Positions 23,557-32,346 of a DNA stretch of 64,000 nt are shown piece by piece. The stretch's first letter is position 1; each line of letters starts with the position of its first letter. Position numbers and translations under genes: made by a program. Under the pieces are notes generated by a model. The model was not told where the DNA came from. It saw only the letters and a program-made list of their open reading frames with translations, and made no database searches. The stretch comes from Elusimicrobiota bacterium (GTDB lineage Bacteria; Elusimicrobiota; Elusimicrobia; FEN-1173; JAKLIF01), in assembly GCA_022709755.1 (NCBI GenBank), contig JAKLIF010000002.1, positions 248,001 through 312,000 of the forward strand. The letters run 5' to 3'.

Positions 23557-25026
23557 ATGGAATTTGAGTCGGTCATCGGGCTCGAAGTCCACGTCCAGAT
23601 CAAGACCCGCACGAAGATATTCTGCGGGTGCCCGACGACGTTCGGCGGAGAGCCCAACTCCCAGATCTGTCCGGTCTGCGCCGGTTATCCCGGTGTGCTG
23701 CCCGTCCTCAACAGGAAGGTGGTGCGCGAGCTGGCCCGCACGGCGTTGGCGCTCAAGGCCCGCGTCAACTCCCATTCCATATTCGCCCGCAAACAATATT
23801 TTTATCCGGACCTGCCCAAGAACTACCAGATCTCCCAATACGAACTACCCCTGGCCGAAAAAGGAGAGCTCTCCTTCACTCTCGACGGACAGACCCGCAC
23901 GATCGGGATCCACCGGATCCATCTGGAGGAAGACGCCGGCAAATTGCTCCATGCGGTCGGAAACAAGGCGTTGAACCACACGCTGGTCGATTTGAACAGG
24001 ACCGGCGTGCCTCTCATGGAGATCGTCTCGGAACCGGACCTGCGCACGCCCGAGGAAGCCTCCGAATACCTCTCGACGCTCCGGACGCGGCTGCGCTATC
24101 TCGACGTGTCCGATTGCAACATGGAGGAAGGGACCATGCGTTGCGACGCCAACGTCTCGATCCGTCCGCGCGGACAGACCTCCCTGGGGACCAAAGCGGA
24201 GATCAAGAACATGAACTCGTTCAAAGCGGTGCGCGACGCCCTGTCCCACGAGATCCGCCGGCAGGAACAAGCCGTCCAAGCCGGAGAACGGATCGTCCAG
24301 GAGACACGGCTGTGGGACGCCGCCCGGGGAGTGACGATCTCCATGCGATCCAAAGAGGAAGCCCACGATTATCGATATTTCCCGGAGCCCGACCTGGTCC
24401 CCATCCATCTGGATGCGGCCGCCCTCGAGGATCTCCGAAAGACGATCCCCGAAATGCCGGAACAGAAACGAGCCCGTTATGCGGACCAATGGGGCCTCTC
24501 GGCCTACGATGTGAACGTGCTGACGGAGAACCCGTCTCTCTCCGGCTATTACGAAGAGACATTGACATCGTCGTGGCCGTCCGAACAACAGGCCGAAGCG
24601 GCCAAGCCGGTGGCCAATTGGGTGACGACCGATCTGTTGGGGCGCCTGAACGCCGAACACATCGACCCCGCGGACTCTCCGCTGACTCCCGCGCGGTTGG
24701 GCGAGTTGGTCATGCTGATCCAGGACGGCGTCATCTCCGGCAAGATCGCCAAGACCGTATTCGACGAGATGTGGACCACCGGCCGGGCCGCCAAAGACAT
24801 CGTGCAGGCCAAGGGGCTCGTGCAGGTGACAGATGAGGGGGCCATCGCCCGATGGGCGGACGAGGTCATCTCGGCCAACGAAAAAGCGGCCCGTGAATAC
24901 CGTGAGGGGAACGAGCGGGCCATCGGAGCGCTGGTGGGGGCGGTCCTGAAAAAATCCGCGGGGAAGGCGAACCCCCAGCTGGTCAACAAGATCCTCAGAG
25001 AAAAACTCTCGTCGAAACCGTCTTGA
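23557..25026 (+). CDS. gatB: Asp/Glu-tRNA amidotransferase subunit B
   Basis: 489 residues. FESVIGLEVHVQI at the start, the zinc-binding cysteines (FCGCPTTFG and CPVCAGYPGVLPVLN) and the KNYQISQY motif are GatB hallmarks. The C-terminal helical YqeY-like domain (from about residue 350) binds tRNA. It activates the tRNA-bound acid with ATP and transfers ammonia from GatA. Completes the GatCAB set. GAGAGGC lies 6-12 bases upstream of the ATG. Confidence 0.96.
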   Translation: MEFESVIGLEVHVQIKTRTKIFCGCPTTFGGEPNSQICPVCAGYPGVLPVLNRKVVRELARTALALKARVNSHSIFARKQYFYPDLPKNYQISQYELPLAEKGELSFTLDGQTRTIGIHRIHLEEDAGKLLHAVGNKALNHTLVDLNRTGVPLMEIVSEPDLRTPEEASEYLSTLRTRLRYLDVSDCNMEEGTMRCDANVSIRPRGQTSLGTKAEIKNMNSFKAVRDALSHEIRRQEQAVQAGERIVQETRLWDAARGVTISMRSKEEAHDYRYFPEPDLVPIHLDAAALEDLRKTIPEMPEQKRARYADQWGLSAYDVNVLTENPSLSGYYEETLTSSWPSEQQAEAAKPVANWVTTDLLGRLNAEHIDPADSPLTPARLGELVMLIQDGVISGKIAKTVFDEMWTTGRAAKDIVQAKGLVQVTDEGAIARWADEVISANEKAAREYREGNERAIGALVGAVLKKSAGKANPQLVNKILREKLSSKPS

Positions 25027-25059
25027 CCCGGACCGGGGCGACGACTGAAAGGACATCGA

Positions 25060-25638
25060 ATGCTCACTCAACCCGAGATGTATAAGATCCTGGAAGATTC
25101 CCGCGCCTGGTCCACGGGACATTACCTACTCCCGAACGGACGGCACGGGGAACACGCCGTCCGGGCCTCCCTGATATTGCAATATCCGAAAATGGCCGAG
25201 ATGATGGGGTCGGCGCTGGCGGAACTCTGGTGCGAATCCAACGGACAGGCGGCCGTCCAGTCCATCATGGCCATCAACCGCCAAGGACTCCTCTTGGGTT
25301 ACGAACTCGCGCGGGCCCTGAACGTCCGGCTGCTCTACATCGAGAAAGAATCTTCGGGAACGCTCGTCATCAAGCAGGGGATCCGCCTGATCCCCGACGA
25401 AAAGACGCTCCTGGTGTGCGACATCCTGACCGAGCACATCAACCTCACCGAGATCACCGATTTCATCAAGAAGTCCCGGGCCGCGGCGATGGGACTCATC
25501 TCCCTGGCGGAGATCAACATCCGCGAAGCGGGCGCCCTCCCCCATCGGACCCTGGCGCGTTTTTCTTTCGGCGACTACGATCCCGCGGAATGCCCCCTCT
25601 GCAAGGCAAACTTTCCGCTGGAGAAACCCGAAGAGTAG
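25060..25638 (+). CDS. Orotate phosphoribosyltransferase-like protein with degenerate PRPP site
   Basis: 192 residues. The N-terminal GHYLLPNGRHGEHAVRASLI, the middle LLYIEKESSGTLVIKQG and the end CPLCKANFPLEKP resemble archaeal/clostridial-type PyrE, which joins orotate to PRPP. But the PRPP-binding loop, normally hydrophobics then D/E-D then TTGGS/T, is here LLVCDILTEHINLTE: the first acidic residue is Cys and the TTGGS turn is gone. The catalytic loop lysines are also not obvious. It may be a non-catalytic paralogue or bind another phosphoribosyl compound. AAAGGACATCGA gives a normal ribosome binding site. It follows gatB by 33 bases. Confidence 0.7.
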   Translation: MLTQPEMYKILEDSRAWSTGHYLLPNGRHGEHAVRASLILQYPKMAEMMGSALAELWCESNGQAAVQSIMAINRQGLLLGYELARALNVRLLYIEKESSGTLVIKQGIRLIPDEKTLLVCDILTEHINLTEITDFIKKSRAAAMGLISLAEINIREAGALPHRTLARFSFGDYDPAECPLCKANFPLEKPEE

Positions 25639-25659
25639 TCCGTCGACTGATCCGTCCCC

Positions 25660-26709
25660 ATGAAGCCCGTTCTCATCAAGGCCGGCCTTGCGTTCCTGTC
25701 CGTCCTCCTCGTCACGGTCACGCTGGAAACCGCCTTCCGTCTGGCCGGGGTCCGCTATTCCTCGGTGCCGCTCTCCATGGAATACGTCCAATGGATCGCC
25801 TCGTTGGGCCATACGCAGAATTCCCATCGCCGGAACTTCCGTCTCGATTACCGGGTCGACCCCGTCTATCTGTGGAGTCCCGTCCCTCAGCCGGGGATCA
25901 CGAATTCCCTCGGTTTCCTGGGCCCCGAATGGACGCTCGAAAAAAAACCCGGCGTCTCCCGCCTCTTCTGTCTCGGCGATTCCTGCACCATCTCGGGAGA
26001 AATCCCCTATCCCGTCCTCTTACAGAGAGACCTCGACGACGCCGGGCCGGACCGCTACGAGGTCTTCAACGCGGGGGTCGGATCCTGGAGTTCTTACCAG
26101 GGAAGGCTCCTCTTCGAGAATCTGATCCTCCGTTATCGCCCCGACATCGTCACCGTCTATTTCGGTTGGAACGACCACTGGTTGGCCTGGAGCCATCCCG
26201 ACAAAGAATTATCCGTCTATCTGGCCCCGCGGGCGCGATGGATCAACCTGTTCAACCGAAGCCGTCTGGCCCAGGGGATGACCTGGGTCCTCCACAGGAT
26301 GGTGCCGGCCCCGGACCCGCGGGACAGGAGACCTCCGCTCTTCCGCGTTCCGCTGGAAGATTACAGGGCAAACCTCGAGGCGATCGTGGATCTGGCCAAG
26401 AAGAACGGGGTCCGCCCCGTCCTGATCACGGCGCCGACCACGCTCCATCCCCGACACAATGTGGTGCAATACCTCTCTTTCTCGTCGCGGCTCTTCCATG
26501 ACCCGAACCAGATCAACCGGGTCCATAGCGAATACAACGCCGTCGTCGAACAGGTGGCGCGGGAACGGGGCATTTCCCTGGTCCCGCTCGCCAACCGCCT
26601 CCTCTACCTGCCCGATCGCGAGGCGATGATGAGCGACGGGATCCATCTGTCCCCCGAGGGGTCGGAATGGGCGGCCCGATCGATATGCGACACGATCCTC
26701 TCTCCCTGA
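25660..26709 (+). CDS. SGNH/GDSL-type hydrolase, membrane-anchored
   Basis: 349 residues. One N-terminal hydrophobic segment (AGLAFLSVLLVTVTLETAF) looks like a signal anchor. SGNH blocks are visible: GDSCT near residue 106 (catalytic Ser), Gly in NAGVGSW, Asn in FGWNDHW, and the acid-His pair in MMSDGIHLSPEG. Such proteins are esterases, or O-acetyl transfer/removal enzymes for surface polysaccharide, and many resemble AlgX/DltD-like extracytoplasmic domains. It overlaps the following SGNH gene by 43 bases, so both come from one mRNA and probably modify the same substrate. Confidence 0.82.
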   Translation: MKPVLIKAGLAFLSVLLVTVTLETAFRLAGVRYSSVPLSMEYVQWIASLGHTQNSHRRNFRLDYRVDPVYLWSPVPQPGITNSLGFLGPEWTLEKKPGVSRLFCLGDSCTISGEIPYPVLLQRDLDDAGPDRYEVFNAGVGSWSSYQGRLLFENLILRYRPDIVTVYFGWNDHWLAWSHPDKELSVYLAPRARWINLFNRSRLAQGMTWVLHRMVPAPDPRDRRPPLFRVPLEDYRANLEAIVDLAKKNGVRPVLITAPTTLHPRHNVVQYLSFSSRLFHDPNQINRVHSEYNAVVEQVARERGISLVPLANRLLYLPDREAMMSDGIHLSPEGSEWAARSICDTILSP

Positions 26710-27716
26710 GAAGCCGCGTGCGCCGGTGGGCCGGGGTCGTCGGGCTCTCCGTCGCCGGCCTGGCCTTCGCTGTTCTCGCCGTTGAATTTTTATCCAGACG
26801 CCTCTGGCCCCACTATGCGTTGGAGCCCATGGTGCGCACATTCCAGATGGGTGACAATGCGGAGACCCGCTGGAAACCGTCGTCCGTCCTGGGGTGGGAG
26901 CCGCTCTGGGAGATGGGATGCCGCGATCCGTCGGGGTTCATGACCCTCCACGACTGCCGGGCCGACCGGGAACCACGGGAAACCCGGGTCCTCCTGATCG
27001 GCGACTCCATCGCCGAACAACTCCTCCGTTGCGACAATCTCGATCGGATCGAAAACAGGTTGAGCGGGGCCTGGAAACGCCCCGTCAAGGTCTGGACCTT
27101 CGCGGGCGGCGGCTATGGACTGAACCATTATGAGAAGATCGTCACCTACAAGAGCCCGCCCCTCTCCGTCGACGTCCTCGTCATCCACTTCTGTCTCAAC
27201 GACCTGGAAAATCCGAATTATGTCGTGTTCAAGAAAGAAGGGTCGCTCTTCATGACCCGCCGCGGCGTGGCCATCCAGACGACGCCGGTCTGGCCGGCTT
27301 TGTTCTGCCGGTCGCACCTCTACCGAATGGTCTGGATCCGCCGGAACGGGTATCGGATGCATCCCGACGCCTACGCCATCGGGAAACCGAGCCCGGAAGA
27401 AGGGGCCCGACTCAGTTTCGAAAAGATCCTCGAGACGGTCCGTCAGCGCCGGGGCCGGGTCCTGGCCGTCATCTTCCCCTACATGAAACCCCTGGAGACA
27501 TATTCCCCGACGGAGAAAGAACATTACCGTCTCCTCCGGGAATGGCTGGACGGCCATGGCGTTCACTATCTGGACTTGCATCAAGCGTACGCGCGGGCGG
27601 ATTGGTCCGCCTATCGAAAAACGGAAGCCCCCTGGGACGACATGCACCCCAACGAGCGCGGCAATCAGGAATACCTGGACCACATCTTGAAATATCTTGC
27701 TGGACAAACGGATTGA
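26667..27716 (+). CDS. Second SGNH/GDSL-type hydrolase, membrane-anchored
   Basis: 349 residues from ATG 26667 (a second in-frame ATG at 26685 is possible). GAGGGG lies about 7 bases upstream of the first. N-terminal hydrophobic anchor VVGLSVAGLAFAVLAVEFL. SGNH blocks: LIGDSIAEQ, GGGYGLNHYE, FCLNDLE and DDMHPNERG. Same size and architecture as the upstream gene but clearly diverged, so an old duplication or two paralogues recruited to one pathway. Target unknown; an exported glycan ester is the simplest guess. Confidence 0.82.
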   Translation: MGGPIDMRHDPLSLRSRVRRWAGVVGLSVAGLAFAVLAVEFLSRRLWPHYALEPMVRTFQMGDNAETRWKPSSVLGWEPLWEMGCRDPSGFMTLHDCRADREPRETRVLLIGDSIAEQLLRCDNLDRIENRLSGAWKRPVKVWTFAGGGYGLNHYEKIVTYKSPPLSVDVLVIHFCLNDLENPNYVVFKKEGSLFMTRRGVAIQTTPVWPALFCRSHLYRMVWIRRNGYRMHPDAYAIGKPSPEEGARLSFEKILETVRQRRGRVLAVIFPYMKPLETYSPTEKEHYRLLREWLDGHGVHYLDLHQAYARADWSAYRKTEAPWDDMHPNERGNQEYLDHILKYLAGQTD

Positions 27717-27728
27717 TTTTATTAGAAT
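27701..27728 (+). promoter_or_regulatory. Putative promoter of purB
   Basis: TGGACA (27701-27706), 16-base spacer, TAGAAT (27723-27728), inside the 3' end of the preceding gene and just beyond it. The purB ATG is about 50 bases downstream with GGGGAGG before it. Confidence 0.5.
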
Positions 27729-27782
27729 AGGAACGTTGAGATTCGTTGCATCGACTCGCATGAGCGATCAAGGGGAGGATTC

Positions 27783-29084
27783 ATGATACCACGTTACGCG
27801 CGGCCCGAGATGGAGACCATTTGGACGGACCAGACCCGCTTCGAGACCATCTTGGAAGTGGAACTGCTGGCCGCCGAGGCCATGTCCCGACGGGGAAAGA
27901 TCGACGCCCGCGTCATCCGCCATCTGCGTCAGAAGGCCCACGTGGACATCTGGCGTATCCGGAAGATCGAGAAGCGCGTCAAGCACGACATCATCGCCTT
28001 CCTCACCCATCTGGAAGAACGGATCGGACCGGAAGCCCGCGTGCTTCACGCCGGACTGACTTCCTCGGACGTGCTCGATACGGCCTTGGCCGTCCAATTG
28101 GTCCGTTCGACGGATGTGCTGGACAGGGGACTCAAGACCCTGTCGGACATCGTCAAGAAACTCGCCAAGGAACACAAACACACACCCATGGCGGGCCGCA
28201 CCCACGGGGTGCACGCCGAGCCCATCACGTTCGGATTGAAAGTCGCCGGATGGTATTCGGAATTACAGAGGAACCGCGAACGGCTTGCCGTCACCCGGAG
28301 AGAGGTCTCTTACGGGAAGATCTCGGGAGCCGTCGGGACTTTCGCCCACGCCGACATGTCGATCGAGGAAGAGGTTTGTCGTCGATTGGGACTGAAACCG
28401 GAACCCTTGTCCACCCAGATCGTGCCGAGGGACAGGCACGCCCATTACATCCAGACCCTGGCCCTGGTAGCCTCCGGCCTCGAGCGGATCGCACTGGAGA
28501 TCCGCCACCTCCAACGCACGGAAGTCCTGGAGTTGGAGGAACCGTTCACCGAAGGACAGAAAGGGTCCAGCGCCATGCCCCACAAGCGCAACCCCGTGGC
28601 CTGTGAGAACGTCTGCGGGCTCTCCCGCCTGATCCGAAGCCACGTCTCGGCGGCCCTGGAGAACGTGCCCCTCTGGCATGAGCGGGACATCTCCCATTCG
28701 TCGGTGGAGAGGATCATCCTCCCCGATGCCTCGATGGCTTTGGACTTCATGATCCACCGACTGATCGATGTATTGTCGGGGTTGAAGGTCTTCTCACGCC
28801 ACATGAAACGGAACCTGGACTCCACGTTCGAGCTGGTGTGCTCCCAAAGGATACTGCTGGCGCTGAACCGGGCGGGGATCGACCGGCAGAAAGCGTATGA
28901 GATGGTCCAGTACCACGCCATGGACGCGTGGAACCACGGGAAGAGTTTCAGAACGTTGATCGGAGCCGATCCGGCCATCCGGCGGCACCTGTCCGCCGCC
29001 CAGATCGACCGCAGTTTCGACTTGAAGCCGTTCCTGGCTTCCGTCGACAAGATTTTCAGGAGAGTGTTCGGAAAGTCCGCTTAA
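27783..29084 (+). CDS. purB: Adenylosuccinate lyase
   Basis: 433 residues. Catalyses two steps: SAICAR to AICAR in purine synthesis and adenylosuccinate to AMP. The fumarase/aspartase-superfamily signature GSSAMPHKRNP is complete, and AGRTHGVHAEP and LTSSDVLDTA give the catalytic His regions. Length is standard. Strong AGGGGAGG ribosome binding site. It ends in a 4-base tail-to-tail overlap with the YaeQ-like gene on the minus strand. Confidence 0.96.
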   Translation: MIPRYARPEMETIWTDQTRFETILEVELLAAEAMSRRGKIDARVIRHLRQKAHVDIWRIRKIEKRVKHDIIAFLTHLEERIGPEARVLHAGLTSSDVLDTALAVQLVRSTDVLDRGLKTLSDIVKKLAKEHKHTPMAGRTHGVHAEPITFGLKVAGWYSELQRNRERLAVTRREVSYGKISGAVGTFAHADMSIEEEVCRRLGLKPEPLSTQIVPRDRHAHYIQTLALVASGLERIALEIRHLQRTEVLELEEPFTEGQKGSSAMPHKRNPVACENVCGLSRLIRSHVSAALENVPLWHERDISHSSVERIILPDASMALDFMIHRLIDVLSGLKVFSRHMKRNLDSTFELVCSQRILLALNRAGIDRQKAYEMVQYHAMDAWNHGKSFRTLIGADPAIRRHLSAAQIDRSFDLKPFLASVDKIFRRVFGKSA

Positions 29085-29605
29085 AAAATCTGTAAGTCCA
29101 CCGCGAACGGGATTTCGTTCAGGACCAGGTTCAACGAATGTCCCGTCGCCTCGCCCATCACATGCGTGTCTTCTCTCAGCGCATCCCGCCACCGCCCGAA
29201 TTCTCCCGGCGGCCAACCCAGGATCTCCACCCGATGGTGATGCGTCAGCTGGCCGGCCACTTCCTTCCGTAAACGCTGCGCCTCGGAGGACTGTTCCTTC
29301 AAGACCACCACGCGGGCCTGGGAATACCGGCGGGAGAGTTTGTTCAGCTTGTGCATGGTGACGTTCCCGCATTCGACCCACAACGCGATGTCCCCGGCGT
29401 CGTTGAAGGCGACCAAGTCCGGACGGAACTCCTGGCCGGCCAGCGCCGGATTCTTCAAAGAGACCTCCACCGTCGGGTCCGAATCCCAGAACAAGATGAA
29501 CCCCGCCAGCTTCAAGGCCAGATGTTCCAGGGTCTCTTCCTGCTGGGATACCAACAGCAAACGGCGATGCCCGCCGTTCAAATGGATGTCGCACCGGATG
29601 CGCAT
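29081..29605 (-). CDS. YaeQ-family protein
   Basis: 174 residues from ATG 29605 (the frame continues upstream to 29797 but without support). Matches YaeQ in layout: MRIRCDIHLN start, LEHLALKLAGFILFW, RPDLVAFNDAGDIALWVECG (restriction-endonuclease-like beta core with Asp and Glu) and a later VVVLKEQSSEA. YaeQ proteins have an endonuclease-type fold and were once linked to transcription elongation; the biochemical role is not established. TATAAT with an extended TGT lies only 6 bases before the ATG, so the mRNA is probably leaderless. Convergent with purB, divergent from the SemiSWEET gene. Confidence 0.75.
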   Translation of the reverse strand: MRIRCDIHLNGGHRRLLLVSQQEETLEHLALKLAGFILFWDSDPTVEVSLKNPALAGQEFRPDLVAFNDAGDIALWVECGNVTMHKLNKLSRRYSQARVVVLKEQSSEAQRLRKEVAGQLTHHHRVEILGWPPGEFGRWRDALREDTHVMGEATGHSLNLVLNEIPFAVDLQIF

Positions 29606-29611
29606 GGGCCA

Positions 29612-29620
29612 ATTATAACA
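29612..29620 (-). promoter_or_regulatory. Extended -10 promoter giving a leaderless yaeQ-like transcript
   Basis: Minus strand TGTTATAAT (TATAAT at 29612-29617), then TGGCCC and ATG at 29605. The 6-base gap leaves no room for a leader; no -35 of quality is needed with an extended -10. Confidence 0.6.
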
Positions 29621-29672
29621 CAGTCTTCCTAAATGGATGAAGCAGTTGGCAATCCCCTCGGGAAAGTGTTTA

Positions 29673-29936
29673 ATGGATGATATGAGCTGGATCACCACCA
29701 TCGGGTTTCTCGCCGCCGCCTGCACCACGGTGTCCGCCCTGCCCCAGGTCATCAAGAGCTGGAAGAACCGACGCACCGAAGACATCTCCCTGGTCACCTA
29801 CCTCATCCTGGAGACGGGGATCGTCCTGTGGCTGGTCTACGGTTGGTTGATCGGAGACTGGCCCCTGATCCTCTCCAACGGCATCGGGTTCGGGTTGGTC
29901 TCCATCGTCCTCTACCTGAAACTGAAGCACGGCTGA
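29673..29936 (+). CDS. SemiSWEET sugar transporter (PQ-loop/MtN3 family)
   Basis: 87 residues, one triple-helix bundle as in bacterial SemiSWEETs, which dimerise to move sucrose or glucose across the inner membrane. Helix 1 (ITTIGFLAAACTTVSALPQV) carries the PQ motif in ALPQVIKSW, followed by RRTEDISLVTYLIL (helix 2) and SNGIGFGLVSIVLYL (helix 3). Start ATG 29673 is chosen from three nearby in-frame ATGs (29637, 29673, 29682) because GGGAAAG lies 9 bases upstream. 7 bases separate it from the release-factor-like gene. Confidence 0.9.
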   Translation: MDDMSWITTIGFLAAACTTVSALPQVIKSWKNRRTEDISLVTYLILETGIVLWLVYGWLIGDWPLILSNGIGFGLVSIVLYLKLKHG

Positions 29937-29943
29937 ACATCCC

Positions 29944-30339
29944 GTGAACTGGAACGAGCTGGCGGACGTCTCCCCGGAAAAGGTCGGCGCCCTGCGGGCC
30001 AGATTGGACCGCCTCGCCGTCGATATGAAGAGTGTTCAGGAGCAGTTCATCCGCGGCGGCGGAAAGGGGGGGCAAAAGATCAACAAGACCAACAACTGCG
30101 TGCTCCTCCGCTATCCGCCGATGGAGATCGTCCTCCGCGTCCAACGAGACCGCCGGCGTTCCGTCAACCGGTTCCTGGCGCTGCGGGAACTGGCGGACCG
30201 GATCGAGAGCCGCATCTCCCCGCAAACCTCCGAAAGATTGCGTGAACAGGCACGGATCCGTCGACAGAAAGACCGGCGCCGACGCCGCTCACAAGCCCCG
30301 GAGGGGTCCTCCCCCGAAACCCCTTCCCCATCGATTTGA
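29944..30339 (+). CDS. ArfB/YaeJ-like peptide chain release factor homologue
   Basis: 131 residues with a GTG start. The GGQ catalytic motif is in RGGGKGGQKINKTNNCVLL, the peptidyl-tRNA hydrolysing loop of class I release factors. The codon-recognition domain is missing, and the tail is very basic (RRQKDRRRRRSQ), as in ArfB, MTRFR/C12orf65 and related ribosome-rescue factors that insert the tail in the mRNA channel. It thus probably frees stalled ribosomes. It follows the SemiSWEET gene by 7 bases; co-transcription is likely but a functional link is not apparent. Confidence 0.87.
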   Translation: MNWNELADVSPEKVGALRARLDRLAVDMKSVQEQFIRGGGKGGQKINKTNNCVLLRYPPMEIVLRVQRDRRRSVNRFLALRELADRIESRISPQTSERLREQARIRRQKDRRRRRSQAPEGSSPETPSPSI

Positions 30340-30410
30340 CTTGTTCGAGAGCTCTCCAACTGATAAAATACGCTGAAATCCCCCTTGTGGGAAATTTAAA
30401 GGAGAAAGTC

Positions 30411-30602
30411 ATGCATACCATCGGAGAATTCAAAGGAAACATCACCATCACGCTGAAACAGAGCGAAGATGACGCTTACGGATTTACGTTCGGTCTGACG
30501 AAAGCGAAACTGATCCTTGACCACATCGATGCCATCAAAGCGTTCTACGAAGACAACAAGGACAAGATGAAGACCCGGAAGAAACCGGACGCCGCCAGCT
30601 GA
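30411..30602 (+). CDS. Small conserved-looking protein of unknown function
   Basis: 63 residues from ATG 30411, which has AAAGGAGAAAG 3-10 bases upstream; the longer frame from 30336 is rejected. MHTIGEFKGNITITLKQSED, then AYGFTFGLTKAKLILDHIDA and a charged C-terminal helix: a short beta part followed by a helix. A strong terminator follows at 30665-30707 and a promoter candidate (TTGTTC at 30341-30346, 17-base spacer, TAAAAT at 30364-30369) lies before it, so this is a discrete monocistronic unit. Function not known to me. Confidence 0.75.
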   Translation: MHTIGEFKGNITITLKQSEDDAYGFTFGLTKAKLILDHIDAIKAFYEDNKDKMKTRKKPDAAS

Positions 30603-30664
30603 CCCCACGATAACAACTGAAACATCCCTTTCCCGCCGTCCGGGATGACAGGGATCATCTTCGA

Positions 30665-30707
30665 AACACCCGAGGAGACCGTATCGGTCTGCTCGGGTGT
30701 TTTTTTT
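30665..30707 (+). terminator. Rho-independent terminator
   Basis: AACACCCGAG (30665-30674) pairs with CTCGGGTGTT (30692-30701), inner AGACC/GGTCT stem, followed by eight T. Ends the small gene at 30411-30602. In the other direction it gives only TTTCG after the stem, so it may weakly serve metG. Confidence 0.92.
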
Positions 30708-30763
30708 ATCAGGGAGCGGGATGATCCGCGGAACAGGCCGCGGGGAAGTGACGGGATCCGGCC

Positions 30764-32203
30764 TTATTTCAGCCGGGGAAACAGTATCTCTTTGACTTGC
30801 TTCTGGAGGATCGTCTTGGCCTGCCGGGCCTTGTCGGGGATGATCGGCTCGTAGAGTTCCGTGGCCCGGTTCAGGAGGAAATAGGCGTTACTCAGGATCT
30901 TTTCCTTCTCGACGCCGGTCTTCTTCCACGGCTCGTTGTCGTGGATGTATTTGTTGCCGTAAGTGAGCAGTTCGCTGATGTTCTTGGCCGCCGCCGAGAG
31001 ATCGAACCCCTCGTAGTTCTTCTGGGCCGCGCGGACATGTTCCATGCATTTCTCCGCAAAGAGGGGATCGAACGTGCGGTGGTCCTCCAGATGGATCCCG
31101 TCCGTGCTCGACATGTGCAACACCCGGCTGATGAGGTTCCCGTAATTATTGGCCAGGTGCACGTTATAGGATTCGACCAGCTCCGTCTCCTTGTAACTGC
31201 AATCGGAATACGTCGGAAGGACCGCCAACATGTAGAACCTCACCGTGTCGGCGCCGAACTTGTCGTACTGGTCCAAGGGGGACACGACGTTCCCCAGGCT
31301 CTTCGACATCTTCTGCCCGTCAGGACCGAAGATCATCCCGTGCACCAACAGTTTCTTCGTCGGGGCGGCCCCCACGGAGGCCAACATGCCCTGCCAGATG
31401 GCCCCCTGGAACCGAAGGTTGTCGGGACCGCAGAATTGCACGCCGGGCCAAAATTCGTTGAACCTCTTCTTGTCCCCGTGAAACCCCAAGACGTTGATGT
31501 AGTTGGTCAACGCGTCGAACCAGACGTAGATCACCTGGCTCGGATCGCCGGGCACCTCGATCCCCCAGGGAAGGTTTTGTCGGTTCCTCGAGATGCTGAT
31601 GTCGTCCATCTCCCGGATGAAGTTGGCCAGTTCCGCGGTCTTGGAAGAGGGCTGAACGAAATGAGGGTTCTTCTGCAGATCCTCCAAGAGCCGCTCGCGA
31701 TATTTGGACAGGCGGAAGAAATAGTTCTCTTCGGACTGCCTCTGGGGCTCCACGCCGTGATGAGGACATTTTCCGTCGACCAAGTCCTTCTCCAAGAGGA
31801 ACGACTCGCATCCGACGCAATAGAGTCCGCTGTAGTTCTTCTTATAGATGTCGCCCTTCTGATCGGAGAGCGTCCAGACGTACCGGGCCCCCTCGTGATG
31901 ATAGCTCTGGGATGTCCGGTAGAAATAATCGTTGGAGATGGAGAACTTCGCGCAGAAATCCTTCCACTGGACGGCCAGTTCGTCCACGAACGCCTGGGGG
32001 TCCTTGCCGGCGTCGCGGGCGGTGGTCAGGACCTTCTGCCCGTTCTCGTCGATGCCCACGTTGAAGAAGACATTGTCGGAACCCCATTTTTTCCGAAAAT
32101 AGCGCGCGTACGCGTCGGCCTGGAAGAACTCGATGGCGTGTCCCACGTGGGGGACCGAGTTCGCATAGGGGAGCGTGGTGGTGAAATAGATTTTTTCAGT
32201 CAT
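30764..32203 (-). CDS. metG: Methionyl-tRNA synthetase
   Basis: 479 residues. Class I synthetase with HIGH as HVGH (residues 19-22) and a perfect KMSKS. TTLPYANSVPHVGHA and CVGCESFLLEKDL...CPHH (one zinc knuckle in the CP domain) are MetRS features. It lacks the C-terminal EMAP-type tRNA-binding domain of longer MetRS forms. GGAGGAAAG is 7 bases before the ATG and a near-consensus promoter precedes it, so it is transcribed alone. Confidence 0.96.
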   Translation of the reverse strand: MTEKIYFTTTLPYANSVPHVGHAIEFFQADAYARYFRKKWGSDNVFFNVGIDENGQKVLTTARDAGKDPQAFVDELAVQWKDFCAKFSISNDYFYRTSQSYHHEGARYVWTLSDQKGDIYKKNYSGLYCVGCESFLLEKDLVDGKCPHHGVEPQRQSEENYFFRLSKYRERLLEDLQKNPHFVQPSSKTAELANFIREMDDISISRNRQNLPWGIEVPGDPSQVIYVWFDALTNYINVLGFHGDKKRFNEFWPGVQFCGPDNLRFQGAIWQGMLASVGAAPTKKLLVHGMIFGPDGQKMSKSLGNVVSPLDQYDKFGADTVRFYMLAVLPTYSDCSYKETELVESYNVHLANNYGNLISRVLHMSSTDGIHLEDHRTFDPLFAEKCMEHVRAAQKNYEGFDLSAAAKNISELLTYGNKYIHDNEPWKKTGVEKEKILSNAYFLLNRATELYEPIIPDKARQAKTILQKQVKEILFPRLK

Positions 32204-32221
32204 GGCGGTTCTTTCCTCCGT

Positions 32222-32250
32222 ATTATAGACGTATTTTCATGTCGCTTCAA
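32222..32250 (-). promoter_or_regulatory. Promoter of metG
   Basis: Minus strand: TTGAAG (32245-32250), 17-base spacer, perfect TATAAT (32222-32227). The short leader contains the GGAGG site. Confidence 0.75.
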
Positions 32251-32346
32251 GAATAGATATGGACAGTTCGGAGAGCGTTTTGGTAAAATCCTTTCCTCAA
32301 TTTATTTGTGTTTTATAACGAAAAAATATTTTCGGAGACTCGTCAC

